64,000 nucleotides of DNA from DATBLE01 sp963841405. GTDB taxonomy: Bacteria; Actinomycetota; Thermoleophilia; Gaiellales; Gaiellaceae. The translations under genes and the position numbers were made by a program. Shown piece after piece: positions 1-7,427 of the stretch. Each line of letters starts with the position of its first letter. Position 1 is the first letter of the stretch. The notes below the pieces were generated by a model. That model was not told the origin of the DNA, ran no database searches, and saw only the letters and a list, made by a program, of their open reading frames with translations. Where the stretch lies: assembly GCA_963841405.1 (NCBI GenBank), contig CAWJCM010000007.1, forward strand, positions 496,001-560,000, written 5' to 3'.

Positions 1-42
1 GTCGACGGCGACGCCCAGGTGGTGGATGCCCCTCGCGGCCAT
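1..42 (-). CDS. VOC-superfamily protein, N-terminal fragment (methylmalonyl-CoA epimerase-like)
   Basis: Read leftwards from an ATG at 42-40, 14 residues (MAARGIHHLGVAVD) are visible before the window edge. The H-H-L-G-V-A-V-D pattern matches the first strand and first metal-ligand histidine of vicinal-oxygen-chelate (glyoxalase fold) proteins, and is especially like methylmalonyl-CoA epimerase. A TAGCAT hexamer on the same strand (56-51) lies 8 nt upstream of the ATG, so a near-leaderless promoter is plausible. Only the N-terminus is present, so epimerase versus another VOC enzyme cannot be decided. Confidence 0.5.
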   Translation of the reverse strand, partial: MAARGIHHLGVAVD

Positions 43-64
43 CGACCGCGATGCTACAGCTCGG

Positions 65-96
65 CGTCGGTGCCAGGCTTCAGCCTGGCTTCGACG
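65..96 (-). terminator. Hairpin just downstream of ftsH
   Basis: GCCAGGC (72-78), loop TTCA, GCCTGGC (83-89) form a perfect 7-bp stem, extended outside by CGTCG/CGACG arms. It starts 5 nt after the ftsH stop codon on that transcript and lies before the next leftward gene. There is no T-run, so it is a hairpin-type 3' end at best. Confidence 0.45.
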
Positions 97-101
97 CCGT
101 T

Positions 102-1637
102 TCACCGGACGACGCGGACCGTCCCCACCGTCTCCGCGGCACGTGACTCGGGCTCGACGTCGGCGAGCAACCCGTCGAGCTGCTCCTTGTTCAGCGTCTC
201 GTGCTGCAGCAGGGACTCAGCCAGCCTGTCGAGGTGCACCCGGTGCTTCTCGATCAGGCGAGTCGCATCGTGGAATGCCTCGTCCGTCAGATGCGCCTGC
301 TCGGCGTCCCGCAGGCGCTTCGTCTCCTCGGAGAGCGAATAGTTGTCCGCCCGCATCGTGCGGCTGGGGACGGCATCGCCCATGCCGTACTCGAAGACCA
401 TCGCGCGGGCGAGGTCGGTCGCTTTCTCGAGGTCGTTCGCGGCTCCGTTCGTGACGCGGCCGAAGACGACCTGCTCCGCCGCCCTGCCTGCCAGGAAGAC
501 CTTCATCATGTCGACCATCTCCTCCTTCGTCCGGAGGAAGCGCTCCTCGATCGGCAGGTTGAGCGTGTAGCCGAGCGCCTGGCCGCGGGAGACGATCGTC
601 ACCTTGTGCACCGGCAGCGCCTCGCCCATCAGGTACGACATCAGCGCGTGGCCCGACTCGTGGTACGCGAGGATCCGCTTCTCCTTCTCGCTGACCACCC
701 GCCGCTGCTGAAGGCCGGCGACGACTCGCTCCAGCGCCGCCTCGAACTCGGCCTGGCCGATGCGGTCGAGGTTGCGGCGGCCTGCGAAGATCGCCGCCTC
801 GTTGCAGATGTTGGCGAGGTCGGCGCCCGCGAGGCCGGCGGTCTGCCGCGCGATCGAGCGGAGATCGACGTCGTCCGCGAGCGGCTTACCGCGCGTGTGC
901 ACGGCGAGAATCTTCGCGCGGCCGGCGAGGTCGGGCGGAGCGACGAGCAGCTGGCGGTCGAACCGGCCCGGACGGAGCAGCGCCGGGTCGAGGTCCTGGA
1001 TGCGGTTGGAGGCGCCCATCACGACCACCTGCTCGGCGGTCGCGAAACCGTCCAGCTCGACCAGGAGCTGGTTCAGCGTCTGGTCCTGCTCGCGGTTGAA
1101 GCCGTGGCCGCTGCGGGCGGCGCCGACCGCGTCGAGCTCGTCGATGAAGATGATCGCCGGCGCGTGCTTGCGGGCGGTCTCGAACAGCTTGCGGATCCGG
1201 GAGGCGCCGAGCCCCGCGAACATCTCGACGAAGGCGGAGGCGCTCTGCGAGTAGAAGCTCGCCCCCGACTCGTGGGCCACGGCCTTCGCCAGCAGCGTCT
1301 TCCCCGTGCCGGGCGGGCCGTAGAGGAGGAGGCCCTTCGGGACGCGGGCGCCGAGCCGGGCGAACCGCTCCGGGTCGCGCAGGAAGTCGACCACCTCCTC
1401 GAGCTCGGCCTTCGCGTCGTCGACCCCGGCCACATCCGCGAACGACACCGACGTGGTCGAGTTCGGCTCGGTCAGATTCGGCTTGACCCGGGGCATCAGC
1501 TGGATCGTCCGCCAGATCAGGAAGACGAGGATCGCGAAGAATGCGATCGGCAGCCAGGTGAGCGCACCCTGAGTGATCTCGTGCGCCAGCGACGAGAGAG
1601 GCACGAACCATGCATCGGCAGTCGCCGACCGTCGCAT
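102..1637 (-). CDS. ftsH: ATP-dependent zinc metalloprotease FtsH, short form
   Basis: Membrane-anchored AAA+ protease that extracts and degrades membrane and regulatory proteins. One hydrophobic segment (about residues 25-44) is followed directly by the AAA module: Walker A GPPGTGKT (107-114), Walker B IIFIDE (162-167), SRH with LRPGRFDR (221-228). The M41 domain has HESGH (326-330) and a third zinc-ligand candidate Asp in NDLEKAT (D402). At up to 511 residues it is shorter than the usual 600-650: the first membrane helix and the periplasmic domain found in standard FtsH are missing. The ATG at 1637 leaves only 15 nt to the divergent gene; an in-frame GTG at 1604 still precedes the membrane helix and may be the true start. 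Confidence 0.93.
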   Translation of the reverse strand: MRRSATADAWFVPLSSLAHEITQGALTWLPIAFFAILVFLIWRTIQLMPRVKPNLTEPNSTTSVSFADVAGVDDAKAELEEVVDFLRDPERFARLGARVPKGLLLYGPPGTGKTLLAKAVAHESGASFYSQSASAFVEMFAGLGASRIRKLFETARKHAPAIIFIDELDAVGAARSGHGFNREQDQTLNQLLVELDGFATAEQVVVMGASNRIQDLDPALLRPGRFDRQLLVAPPDLAGRAKILAVHTRGKPLADDVDLRSIARQTAGLAGADLANICNEAAIFAGRRNLDRIGQAEFEAALERVVAGLQQRRVVSEKEKRILAYHESGHALMSYLMGEALPVHKVTIVSRGQALGYTLNLPIEERFLRTKEEMVDMMKVFLAGRAAEQVVFGRVTNGAANDLEKATDLARAMVFEYGMGDAVPSRTMRADNYSLSEETKRLRDAEQAHLTDEAFHDATRLIEKHRVHLDRLAESLLQHETLNKEQLDGLLADVEPESRAAETVGTVRVVR

Positions 1638-1640
1638 TAG

Positions 1641-1646
1641 TACGCT
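1641..1646 (+). promoter_or_regulatory. -10 element TACGCT for the cysteine hydrolase gene
   Basis: TACGCT fits the actinobacterial TANNNT -10 pattern and is followed by exactly 6 nt and then the ATG at 1653, the spacing expected if transcription starts at the start codon (leaderless mRNA). There is no Shine-Dalgarno sequence. The same spacing recurs at many starts in this window. Confidence 0.5.
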
Positions 1647-1652
1647 CAGTGC

Positions 1653-2615
1653 ATGGCGCTCCCCCTAGCCCCGCACTGGGACCCCAACCGGATCGACGAG
1701 GTCCGGCGGGTCCCCTACGAGGCGCGCGCGGCCGAGGCGACCGCCTGGGCGAAGACGTACGACATCGGACCGGCCCGCGAGGACGAGCGGCGGGTCGGGT
1801 TGCTATTGGTCGACTGCCAGAACACCTTCTGCACGCCGGGCTTCGAGCTGTTCGTGCCCGGTGCGCCCGACGACAGCCGCCGGCTGTGCGAGTTCGTCTA
1901 CCGCAACCTCGGCGCGATCACCCAGATCATCCCGACGCTCGATACGCACCGTGCGCTGCAGGTCTTCCACGCCGCCTGGCTGGTCGACGCGAAGGGGCGG
2001 CACCCCGTGCCGTACACGGTCGTCTCGACGTACGAGGTCGAGGCCGGGATCTGGCGTGCCGCCGACCCCGAGGAGCAGGGAAACCTGGAGCGGTACGTCC
2101 GCGGGCTGACGGAGCGCGGCCGGTACCGGCTGACGATCTGGCCGTACCACGCGATGCTGGGCGGGATCGGCCACGCCCTGGTCTCCGCGGTCGAGGAGGC
2201 GGTGTTCTTCCACTCGGTCGCGCGCAACTCGCCGGCAGCGTTCCAGGTGAAGGGCGAGAACCCCCGCGTCGAGCACTACTCGGTGCTGGGACCCGAGGTC
2301 GGCGGCAGACGCAACGAGGAGCTGATCGAGCTGCTGCGCTCGTTCGACACGGTCGCGATCGCGGGCCAGGCGAAGAGCCATTGCGTTGCCTGGACGGTGG
2401 AGGACCTGCTCCAGGACGTACCAGCCGACCGGGTCTACCTGCTGGAGGACTGCACCTCTCCGGTGATTGCCTCTGGCGCGGTCGACTTCACCGCCGAGGG
2501 GAACGAGGCGTTCGCACGCTTTGCCGCCCGCGGTGTCCACATCGTCCGCTCGACCGATCCGATCGACCCCTGGCTGCGACCGGAGCGGTCGCCCCGCGAG
2601 GGGGCTGAAATCTAG
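1653..2615 (+). CDS. Isochorismatase/nicotinamidase-family cysteine hydrolase
   Basis: Cysteine hydrolase of the isochorismatase-like fold. The N-terminal strand carries the catalytic Asp in LLLVDCQNTFC (about residues 50-60), and the nucleophilic Cys is in AKSHCVAWT (about 247-255). At 320 residues it is longer than classical nicotinamidases (about 200), with an insertion between the catalytic Asp and Cys. It converges on nicotinate phosphoribosyltransferase, sharing a 4-base CTAG in which each strand reads TAG, so nicotinamide deamidation feeding that enzyme is a reasonable but unproven role. No RBS; apparently leaderless (TACGCT, 6 nt, ATG). Alternatives are other amidohydrolases of the same fold. 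Confidence 0.82.
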   Translation: MALPLAPHWDPNRIDEVRRVPYEARAAEATAWAKTYDIGPAREDERRVGLLLVDCQNTFCTPGFELFVPGAPDDSRRLCEFVYRNLGAITQIIPTLDTHRALQVFHAAWLVDAKGRHPVPYTVVSTYEVEAGIWRAADPEEQGNLERYVRGLTERGRYRLTIWPYHAMLGGIGHALVSAVEEAVFFHSVARNSPAAFQVKGENPRVEHYSVLGPEVGGRRNEELIELLRSFDTVAIAGQAKSHCVAWTVEDLLQDVPADRVYLLEDCTSPVIASGAVDFTAEGNEAFARFAARGVHIVRSTDPIDPWLRPERSPREGAEI

Positions 2616-3700
2616 AGGACGAGTTCGAGCCGGTCGTTGGGGCGGTAGCGCCGGCCGACCTTCGCGGTCGCGCGACCGTCGGTGAGGACGATGTCGCCGG
2701 TGAAGTCGTTCTCGCCCCGGATCAGGGACGAGCCCACGCCGTAGGCGTCGACCGGTACGCCCGCCTGCTCGAACGCGCCGATGCGGTCGACCGTGAAGCC
2801 GCCCGAGGCGACGATCCTCACCTGCTCGAACCCGTCCCGGTCGAGCGCCTCGCGAACCTTCCGCACCAGCCGCTCGTTGACGCCGCGGGGATCGAAGTCG
2901 CCCATCTCGTGCCAGAGGGCCCGGTCGACGAGCTGGCCGGAGGTGTCGAGCCGGACGCCCCAGAGCCGGTCCTTGAGCGCGCGGGCGACCTCGAGCGACG
3001 TCCGCACGGAGTCGTTCTCGAAGTCGACGAGCACGACGATGTTGAAGTCGTCGTGCGCCCATTCGGCGAACTTCGTGGCGGCGAGCACCGTGTTGCCGCC
3101 GTAGGCGGCGATCAGCGCGTGCGGCACCGTCCCGATCCCCCGACCGCCCCACCACGAGGACTGCGCGTCGGTGGTGACGCCGATCTCGGCCCCGACGAGC
3201 GCCCCGGCCACGTACGCCGCGTACCCGTCGCCGGTCTGCACGCGATGGTGGTCGTGGCGGGCCGGCATGAAGATGATCGGCTTTCCGGCGGCCGCCTCAA
3301 GAACGCGCGTGACGTTCGTCGAGATCAGCGTCCGCCGGGCGAGCACGCCCAGGTAGACGGTCTCGAGATGCGCGAACAGCGTGTAGTCGCCCTCGACCGA
3401 CATCACCGTCTCCCACGGATCGACGTGGTCGCCGTCGTAGAGCGCGTGGACGGTCAGGGCGTCCCAATCGTCGGAGCACAGCCTCAGGATCGCGATCGCC
3501 TCGTCCATCCCGCCGAGCACCGCCCGATTCTTCTGGAACACCTGCATCACGACCCGCGGGTGCCGTCCGTCGGCGAGCAGGGCGGAGCGCGTGTGGTTGA
3601 AGTACGCGTCCGTGTAGTAGCCCTCCCGCATCTTCTCGGCGGGGAGGTCGAAGATCTCGGGCGGGAGCCGCCTACCCTGCTGCCGGAGATCGAGGGCCAT
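2612..3700 (-). CDS. pncB: Nicotinate phosphoribosyltransferase
   Basis: Makes nicotinate mononucleotide from nicotinate and PRPP in NAD salvage (cytosol). The protein begins MALDLRQQGRRLPPEIFDLP and continues with YYTDAYF (family substrate-loop region), MPARHDHHRVQTGDGYA, VDFENDS, GVRLDTSG and VASGGF, the TIM-barrel phosphoribosyl-binding motifs of the family; 362 residues fit the shorter bacterial class. The reading frame is open upstream to 3838, but the ATG at 3700 gives the family-like N-terminus. It overlaps the end of the upstream yqhQ by 29 nt, so both probably share an mRNA. Its stop is the minus-strand half of a CTAG shared with the convergent hydrolase. Confidence 0.9.
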   Translation of the reverse strand: MALDLRQQGRRLPPEIFDLPAEKMREGYYTDAYFNHTRSALLADGRHPRVVMQVFQKNRAVLGGMDEAIAILRLCSDDWDALTVHALYDGDHVDPWETVMSVEGDYTLFAHLETVYLGVLARRTLISTNVTRVLEAAAGKPIIFMPARHDHHRVQTGDGYAAYVAGALVGAEIGVTTDAQSSWWGGRGIGTVPHALIAAYGGNTVLAATKFAEWAHDDFNIVVLVDFENDSVRTSLEVARALKDRLWGVRLDTSGQLVDRALWHEMGDFDPRGVNERLVRKVREALDRDGFEQVRIVASGGFTVDRIGAFEQAGVPVDAYGVGSSLIRGENDFTGDIVLTDGRATAKVGRRYRPNDRLELVL

Positions 3701-4493
3701 CGTCCTCGGCCGCACGGGTCTCGAGCTCCAGGCAGGCATCCAGCGCGGCGTGGGCGACCTCGAGCTGCGCGGCGTCGGGCTCGGCGGTTGCGAACCGGTG
3801 CTGCAGCTGGTGACCGGGCCACGCCAGCGACCGGGCAACCGGATGGTCGGCGTTCCGGATCATCCACGAGAAGATCTCGGTCGCCGCCGCCACACTGCCG
3901 ACGGCTGCGGCCACCCGGGCAGGACCGCGCACCCGATCCGGCGCCTTCGCGGCGATCGCGGCACCGGCAGCCGAGGTGAGCAGCAGCGGCCCGATCAGGT
4001 GCGACCCGCAGCGCTCGTGCTCCTTCCCGCGCGGCTCCCCGTGCTCGTACGTCCCGATCGAGATGTGCTCCGCGCCGTGGTAGGCGGCGAGGTCGGAGCC
4101 GCGCAGCGCCAGCGTCGCCGGCACCAACGACAGCGTGCCGCCCACCAGCTCCCGCAGCGCCGGGCCGAGACGTGTCGACTTGCGCAAACGCTGTGCCACA
4201 ATCGCGCCGGCGAGCATCGAGCCGAGCACGGCCGGCCGCTCGAACGGCAGGCGCGCGTCCGGACAGGCGCGCCGCATCCGTGGCAGGAGCGCGAAGGCAT
4301 CGAGCAGCCGGATCGGCCCGCGCAGCAGCGGGTTGGTGACCCCGGCACCGCGAACGGTCTTCGTCCCCGAGGCGACACGGAGCTCGCCCTCCTCCGTGCG
4401 CACTGCGACCGCCCACGACGTCGGCCCATGAACCAGGACGCCGTTCTGGAGCGCCATGCCGCCGAGCCGGATCTTCTCGCGCGAGTCGGGCAT
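3672..4493 (-). CDS. yqhQ: YqhQ-like DUF1385 integral membrane protein
   Basis: DUF1385 family, a conserved membrane protein of unknown activity often annotated as a putative metal-dependent enzyme. Visible family signatures are IRLGGMALQNGVLVHGP near the N-terminus, the AYHGAEH and TYEHGEP block, then RCGSHLIGP, with hydrophobic stretches either side (about residues 90-110 and 170-205). 273 residues is normal. A TACCCT hexamer lies 8 nt upstream of the ATG. Upstream of it, 4494-4628 is a 135-nt gap before the M20 peptidase with no further gene seen. It overlaps pncB by 29 nt. Function is not deduced. Confidence 0.83.
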   Translation of the reverse strand: MPDSREKIRLGGMALQNGVLVHGPTSWAVAVRTEEGELRVASGTKTVRGAGVTNPLLRGPIRLLDAFALLPRMRRACPDARLPFERPAVLGSMLAGAIVAQRLRKSTRLGPALRELVGGTLSLVPATLALRGSDLAAYHGAEHISIGTYEHGEPRGKEHERCGSHLIGPLLLTSAAGAAIAAKAPDRVRGPARVAAAVGSVAAATEIFSWMIRNADHPVARSLAWPGHQLQHRFATAEPDAAQLEVAHAALDACLELETRAAEDDGPRSPAAG

Positions 4494-4628
4494 CGGCTTC
4501 CAGGGTACCCCGCGCCGAGCGGTGGAGGCGCCGGCACAGGATCGTCACGCCCGCGTTTCACACGCGTCACGGTTTCGTCGCTAGGCTCGCCGTGGGGAGG
4601 AGGCCGGGCGAACCAAAGCTGCAGGACG

Positions 4629-5945
4629 CTACGCGGGAGCGCCGGCCGCCCGTGCCACGTGGCGCAGGAACTCGACCCCGAGCTCGAGATCGTCCACCGG
4701 AATCCGCTCGTCGGCCGAATGGATCAGCCGAGCGGCCAGCTCCGCGCTCATCGTGCGCAGCGGGAAGAACCCATACGCGACCGTCCCGAACGCCTCGCGC
4801 AGCCAGTGCGAATCGGTGAAGCCGGCGACGCAGATCGGCGCGAGGCGGGCTCCCGGCTCGATCACGTCCACGAACGACTCGATGGCGGACCAGAGCGGCG
4901 TGCTCAGCTCCGAGCGGGTTCCACCCTGGGCGTCGCGCCACTCGACCTCGTAGTCGCCCGCACCGAGCCATGACCGCACGAGTCCGTCCGCATCGGCCTC
5001 CGACTGGCCGGGCAGGAGGCGACAGTCGACCGTCACCTCGCAGTGCCCCGGGATGACGTTGCGCTTCTGCGACGCGGAAATCATCGTCGGCGCCACCGTC
5101 ATCCCCAGCAGCGGCTCGACCAGCTCCGCCGCCACCGGGTCGATGGAACGCGCGAGCGCCAACGCATCCTCGACCGGCGGCACGGCGTCGGCCACGGCCT
5201 CGAAGAAGCCCGCCGCCTCCGGGATCAGCACCGGCTCCGGCTCGAACGCTCCCAGCCGCTCGACGAGGCCCGCGGCCTTGACCAGCGCGTTGTCGGCGAT
5301 CGCCGGCATCGAGCCGTGTCCGCTCCGGCCGTGGACGCGCAGGACGAACGGTGAGCTGCGCTTCTCGGCGGCGGAGCAGAGGTACAGCACCCGGCCGCCG
5401 AGCTCGATGCGATCGCCCGCCCCCTCGTTCACGGCGTAGTCGCACCGCACCGCGTCCGGATGCTCCGCGCACAGCCACTCGAGCCCATAGGTCACCCCTT
5501 CGCCCATCTCCTCGTCGGCGGTTGCGGCGAAGATCAGGTCGCCGGCCGGCTGGAAGCCCTCGCGCGCCAAAGAGGCGACCGCAACGGCGCTCGCCGCCAC
5601 CTGGTCCTTCATGTCGAGCGCGCCGCGACCCCACACGCAGCCGTCGCGCAGCTCGCCCGACCACGGGTCGACCGACCACTCGGCCGGATCTGCGAGCACC
5701 GTGTCGGTGTGCGAGAGGAGCAGCAGAGTCGGCCCCTCGCCACGGCCCCGGATCCTCGCCACGAGGTTCGCCCGTTCGGGCACCCGCGCGAAGAGCTCGC
5801 ATTCCACCCCGAAGGGCTCGAGGTAGGCGCGCAACAGCTCCGCCGCGGCCGTCTCGTTCCCGGGCGGGTTGACCGTGTCCAGCCGGATCAGCGCCCGAAG
5901 GAGCTCGACCGCCTCGTCGCGCAGGCTGACGGCTTCGCCTCTCAC
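4629..5945 (-). CDS. M20-family metallopeptidase (ArgE/DapE/CPG2 type)
   Basis: Zinc-dependent amidohydrolase of 438 residues. First metal His and catalytic Asp in LLLLSHTDTV, bridging Asp in GRGALDMKDQVAA, catalytic Glu pair region in ATADEEMGEG, dimerisation-domain start HGRSGHGSMP, and C-terminal ligand region FTDSHWLREAFG. The GTG start at 5945 overlaps the methyltransferase stop as GTGA, the common translational-coupling arrangement here. Being in the tryptophan 2,3-dioxygenase mRNA hints at amino-acid or peptide catabolism, but M20 substrates cannot be read from sequence. Confidence 0.87.
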   Translation of the reverse strand: MRGEAVSLRDEAVELLRALIRLDTVNPPGNETAAAELLRAYLEPFGVECELFARVPERANLVARIRGRGEGPTLLLLSHTDTVLADPAEWSVDPWSGELRDGCVWGRGALDMKDQVAASAVAVASLAREGFQPAGDLIFAATADEEMGEGVTYGLEWLCAEHPDAVRCDYAVNEGAGDRIELGGRVLYLCSAAEKRSSPFVLRVHGRSGHGSMPAIADNALVKAAGLVERLGAFEPEPVLIPEAAGFFEAVADAVPPVEDALALARSIDPVAAELVEPLLGMTVAPTMISASQKRNVIPGHCEVTVDCRLLPGQSEADADGLVRSWLGAGDYEVEWRDAQGGTRSELSTPLWSAIESFVDVIEPGARLAPICVAGFTDSHWLREAFGTVAYGFFPLRTMSAELAARLIHSADERIPVDDLELGVEFLRHVARAAGAPA

Positions 5946-6678
5946 CCGCGCACGCCCAGGATCAGCAGGTACTCGCGCGTGAGCGACCCGTCGCGGATCA
6001 GTGCCAGGTACGCCCGAGCTGCGTCCTCCCGGCCGGCGCCGTCGAGCGTGTCGAGCCACGTCTTCAAAGGCGGCACCGAGGTCGAGAGCAGCTGCCAGCA
6101 CTCGTCGTTCGAGGCGGCTGCGATCGTCGACTCTCCGCGCTCGACCCGGAGCTCGAACTCCGGCAGGAGGCCGCGCACGTACTCCTCGTCCCCCACTCGA
6201 TCGACGAGAGCCCCTCATACTGCGGACGCAGGCGCGAGTTCAGCCGGAACCACTCGTCGTCTGTCCACGACGTGACCGCGATCCGCGCACCTGCCCGGCA
6301 GACGCGCGTCAACTCGAACGCGGCGCACGCGTGATCCGGTGCGAAAATGACGCCGAACGCGGAGCCGACGGCGTCGAAGCTGGCGTCGGCGTACGGTAGC
6401 GCCTGGGCATCGCCCTCGTCGAAGCGAATCGCGAGCCCCTGCTCGTCCGCGGCCGCGCGCGCCTTGACCAGCTGGTCGGCCGTGAAGTCGAGGCCGGCGA
6501 CCTCGGCGCCGACACGGGCCGCGACCAGCGCGACGCCGCCGGTACCGCAGGCGAGGTCGAGGAACCGGTCTCCCGACTGCACCTCGAGCCGCTCGACGAT
6601 CCCTTCGTGAACCGGCGCGAACGCCTCGGCGATCCGTTCGTAGGTCGCGCCGCTCCAGGCGTCCGCGGTGTCGCTCAG
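5942..6678 (-). CDS. Class I SAM-dependent methyltransferase, interrupted by a single-base frameshift
   Basis: Rossmann-fold methyltransferase: motif I LDLACGTGGVALVA, acidic loop EVAGLDFT, motif II FDEGDAQALPYAD, then SFDAVGSAFG. The N-terminal and central part is in one frame up to about 6195 (SSIEWG); the C-terminal 83 residues (GDEEYVRGLLPEF onward) are in another. The switch lies at a run of five C on the plus strand (6190-6194); one extra base there restores a 245-residue protein. Apparent start is CTG at 6678 overlapping the dioxygenase stop as CTGA; an in-frame GTG about 50 nt upstream is the only canonical alternative nearby. A sequencing error or real inactivation are both possible. 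Substrate unknown. Confidence 0.75.
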
Positions 6679-7406
6679 CTCGTCCCCTCGATCGCGTGGT
6701 TGGTCAGCTCGGTGCGCACCTTCCACAGCTCCGGGTAGAGCTTGCGCTGGACGAGCTTGCCGAGCATCTCCACGGGCGTCCCCTGGGTGCCGACGACGTC
6801 GCCGCCGATGATCCGTTCGACGACCATGAAGTGCCGGACGCGCCAGGTGGTCGCCCACTCGTCGAGGTCGGTCAGCGCCTCCGCGAGCTGGTAGAGATCC
6901 TCGCGCTCGCGACCCTGTGTGTAGACCTCGGCGAGCGACAGCCCCTCGCGGCGCCGCAGCTCGTGGAACGCCTGCCCGAGCGGAGGGGCGGCGTGCCGGA
7001 CGCGGTTCCACCCCGGTGAGTCGAATCCGCTGCCGTGGCCGAGCACCGGCCGGACGTCCGCAGTGTACTCCCACGGGGACATCAACTCGAGCATGTCCAG
7101 GGCCTGCGTGACGAGTCTGAAGCACAGGATCGCGCGCCCTAGCAGGCGCAGGGCGGGCCCGATCTCGCCCCGGTCAAGGTGGTTGGTCGCGAGCTCGATC
7201 TCCTCCGCGGCCAGCTTCAGCCAGAGCTCCGACGACTGGTGCGTCGCCTGGAACAGGAGCTCGTCGTGGTGCGCACGCTCCTCCGGGGGCTTCTGCAGCG
7301 CGAGCAGCTCGTCGGTGCGCAGATACCGCTCGTAGTCACTCGCTCCCCGGCCCGGCAGGATCGGCGCGAACTCGTCCGCGAGGCCCGTCTGCTCCTGTCC
7401 GGACAC
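6675..7406 (-). CDS. kynA: Tryptophan 2,3-dioxygenase
   Basis: Heme enzyme opening tryptophan to N-formylkynurenine, the first kynurenine-pathway step. Motifs: YERYLRTDELLALQ, HHDELLFQATHQSSELWLKL, RLVTQALDMLELMSPWEY, GSGFDSPGWNRVRH, and the probable axial heme His in WRVRHFMVVERIIGG. 243 residues is slightly below the usual 260-280. The GTG start at 7406 is preceded by TATGCT and exactly 6 nt (CAGCGG), so the mRNA is probably leaderless; it is divergent from rarA with only 21 nt between start codons. It heads an overlapping set dioxygenase-methyltransferase-M20. No kynureninase or formamidase is visible nearby. Confidence 0.9.
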   Translation of the reverse strand: MSGQEQTGLADEFAPILPGRGASDYERYLRTDELLALQKPPEERAHHDELLFQATHQSSELWLKLAAEEIELATNHLDRGEIGPALRLLGRAILCFRLVTQALDMLELMSPWEYTADVRPVLGHGSGFDSPGWNRVRHAAPPLGQAFHELRRREGLSLAEVYTQGREREDLYQLAEALTDLDEWATTWRVRHFMVVERIIGGDVVGTQGTPVEMLGKLVQRKLYPELWKVRTELTNHAIEGTS

Positions 7407-7412
7407 CCGCTG

Positions 7413-7420
7413 AGCATACT
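7413..7420. promoter_or_regulatory. Overlapping divergent -10 elements between kynA and rarA
   Basis: AGCATACT reads CATACT (7415-7420) on the plus strand, 7 nt before the rarA GTG, and TATGCT (7418-7413) on the minus strand, 6 nt before the kynA GTG. The whole intergenic space is 21 nt, so both genes apparently share one small promoter core and both mRNAs would begin at the start codon. Confidence 0.5.
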
Positions 7421-7427
7421 TCGGGAC

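Noticed and set aside
201..1640. 479-codon open frame opposite ftsH
   Set aside because: Arg/Glu/Leu-rich antisense frame with no motifs; high GC leaves long open frames opposite real genes. FtsH on the other strand has every family motif.
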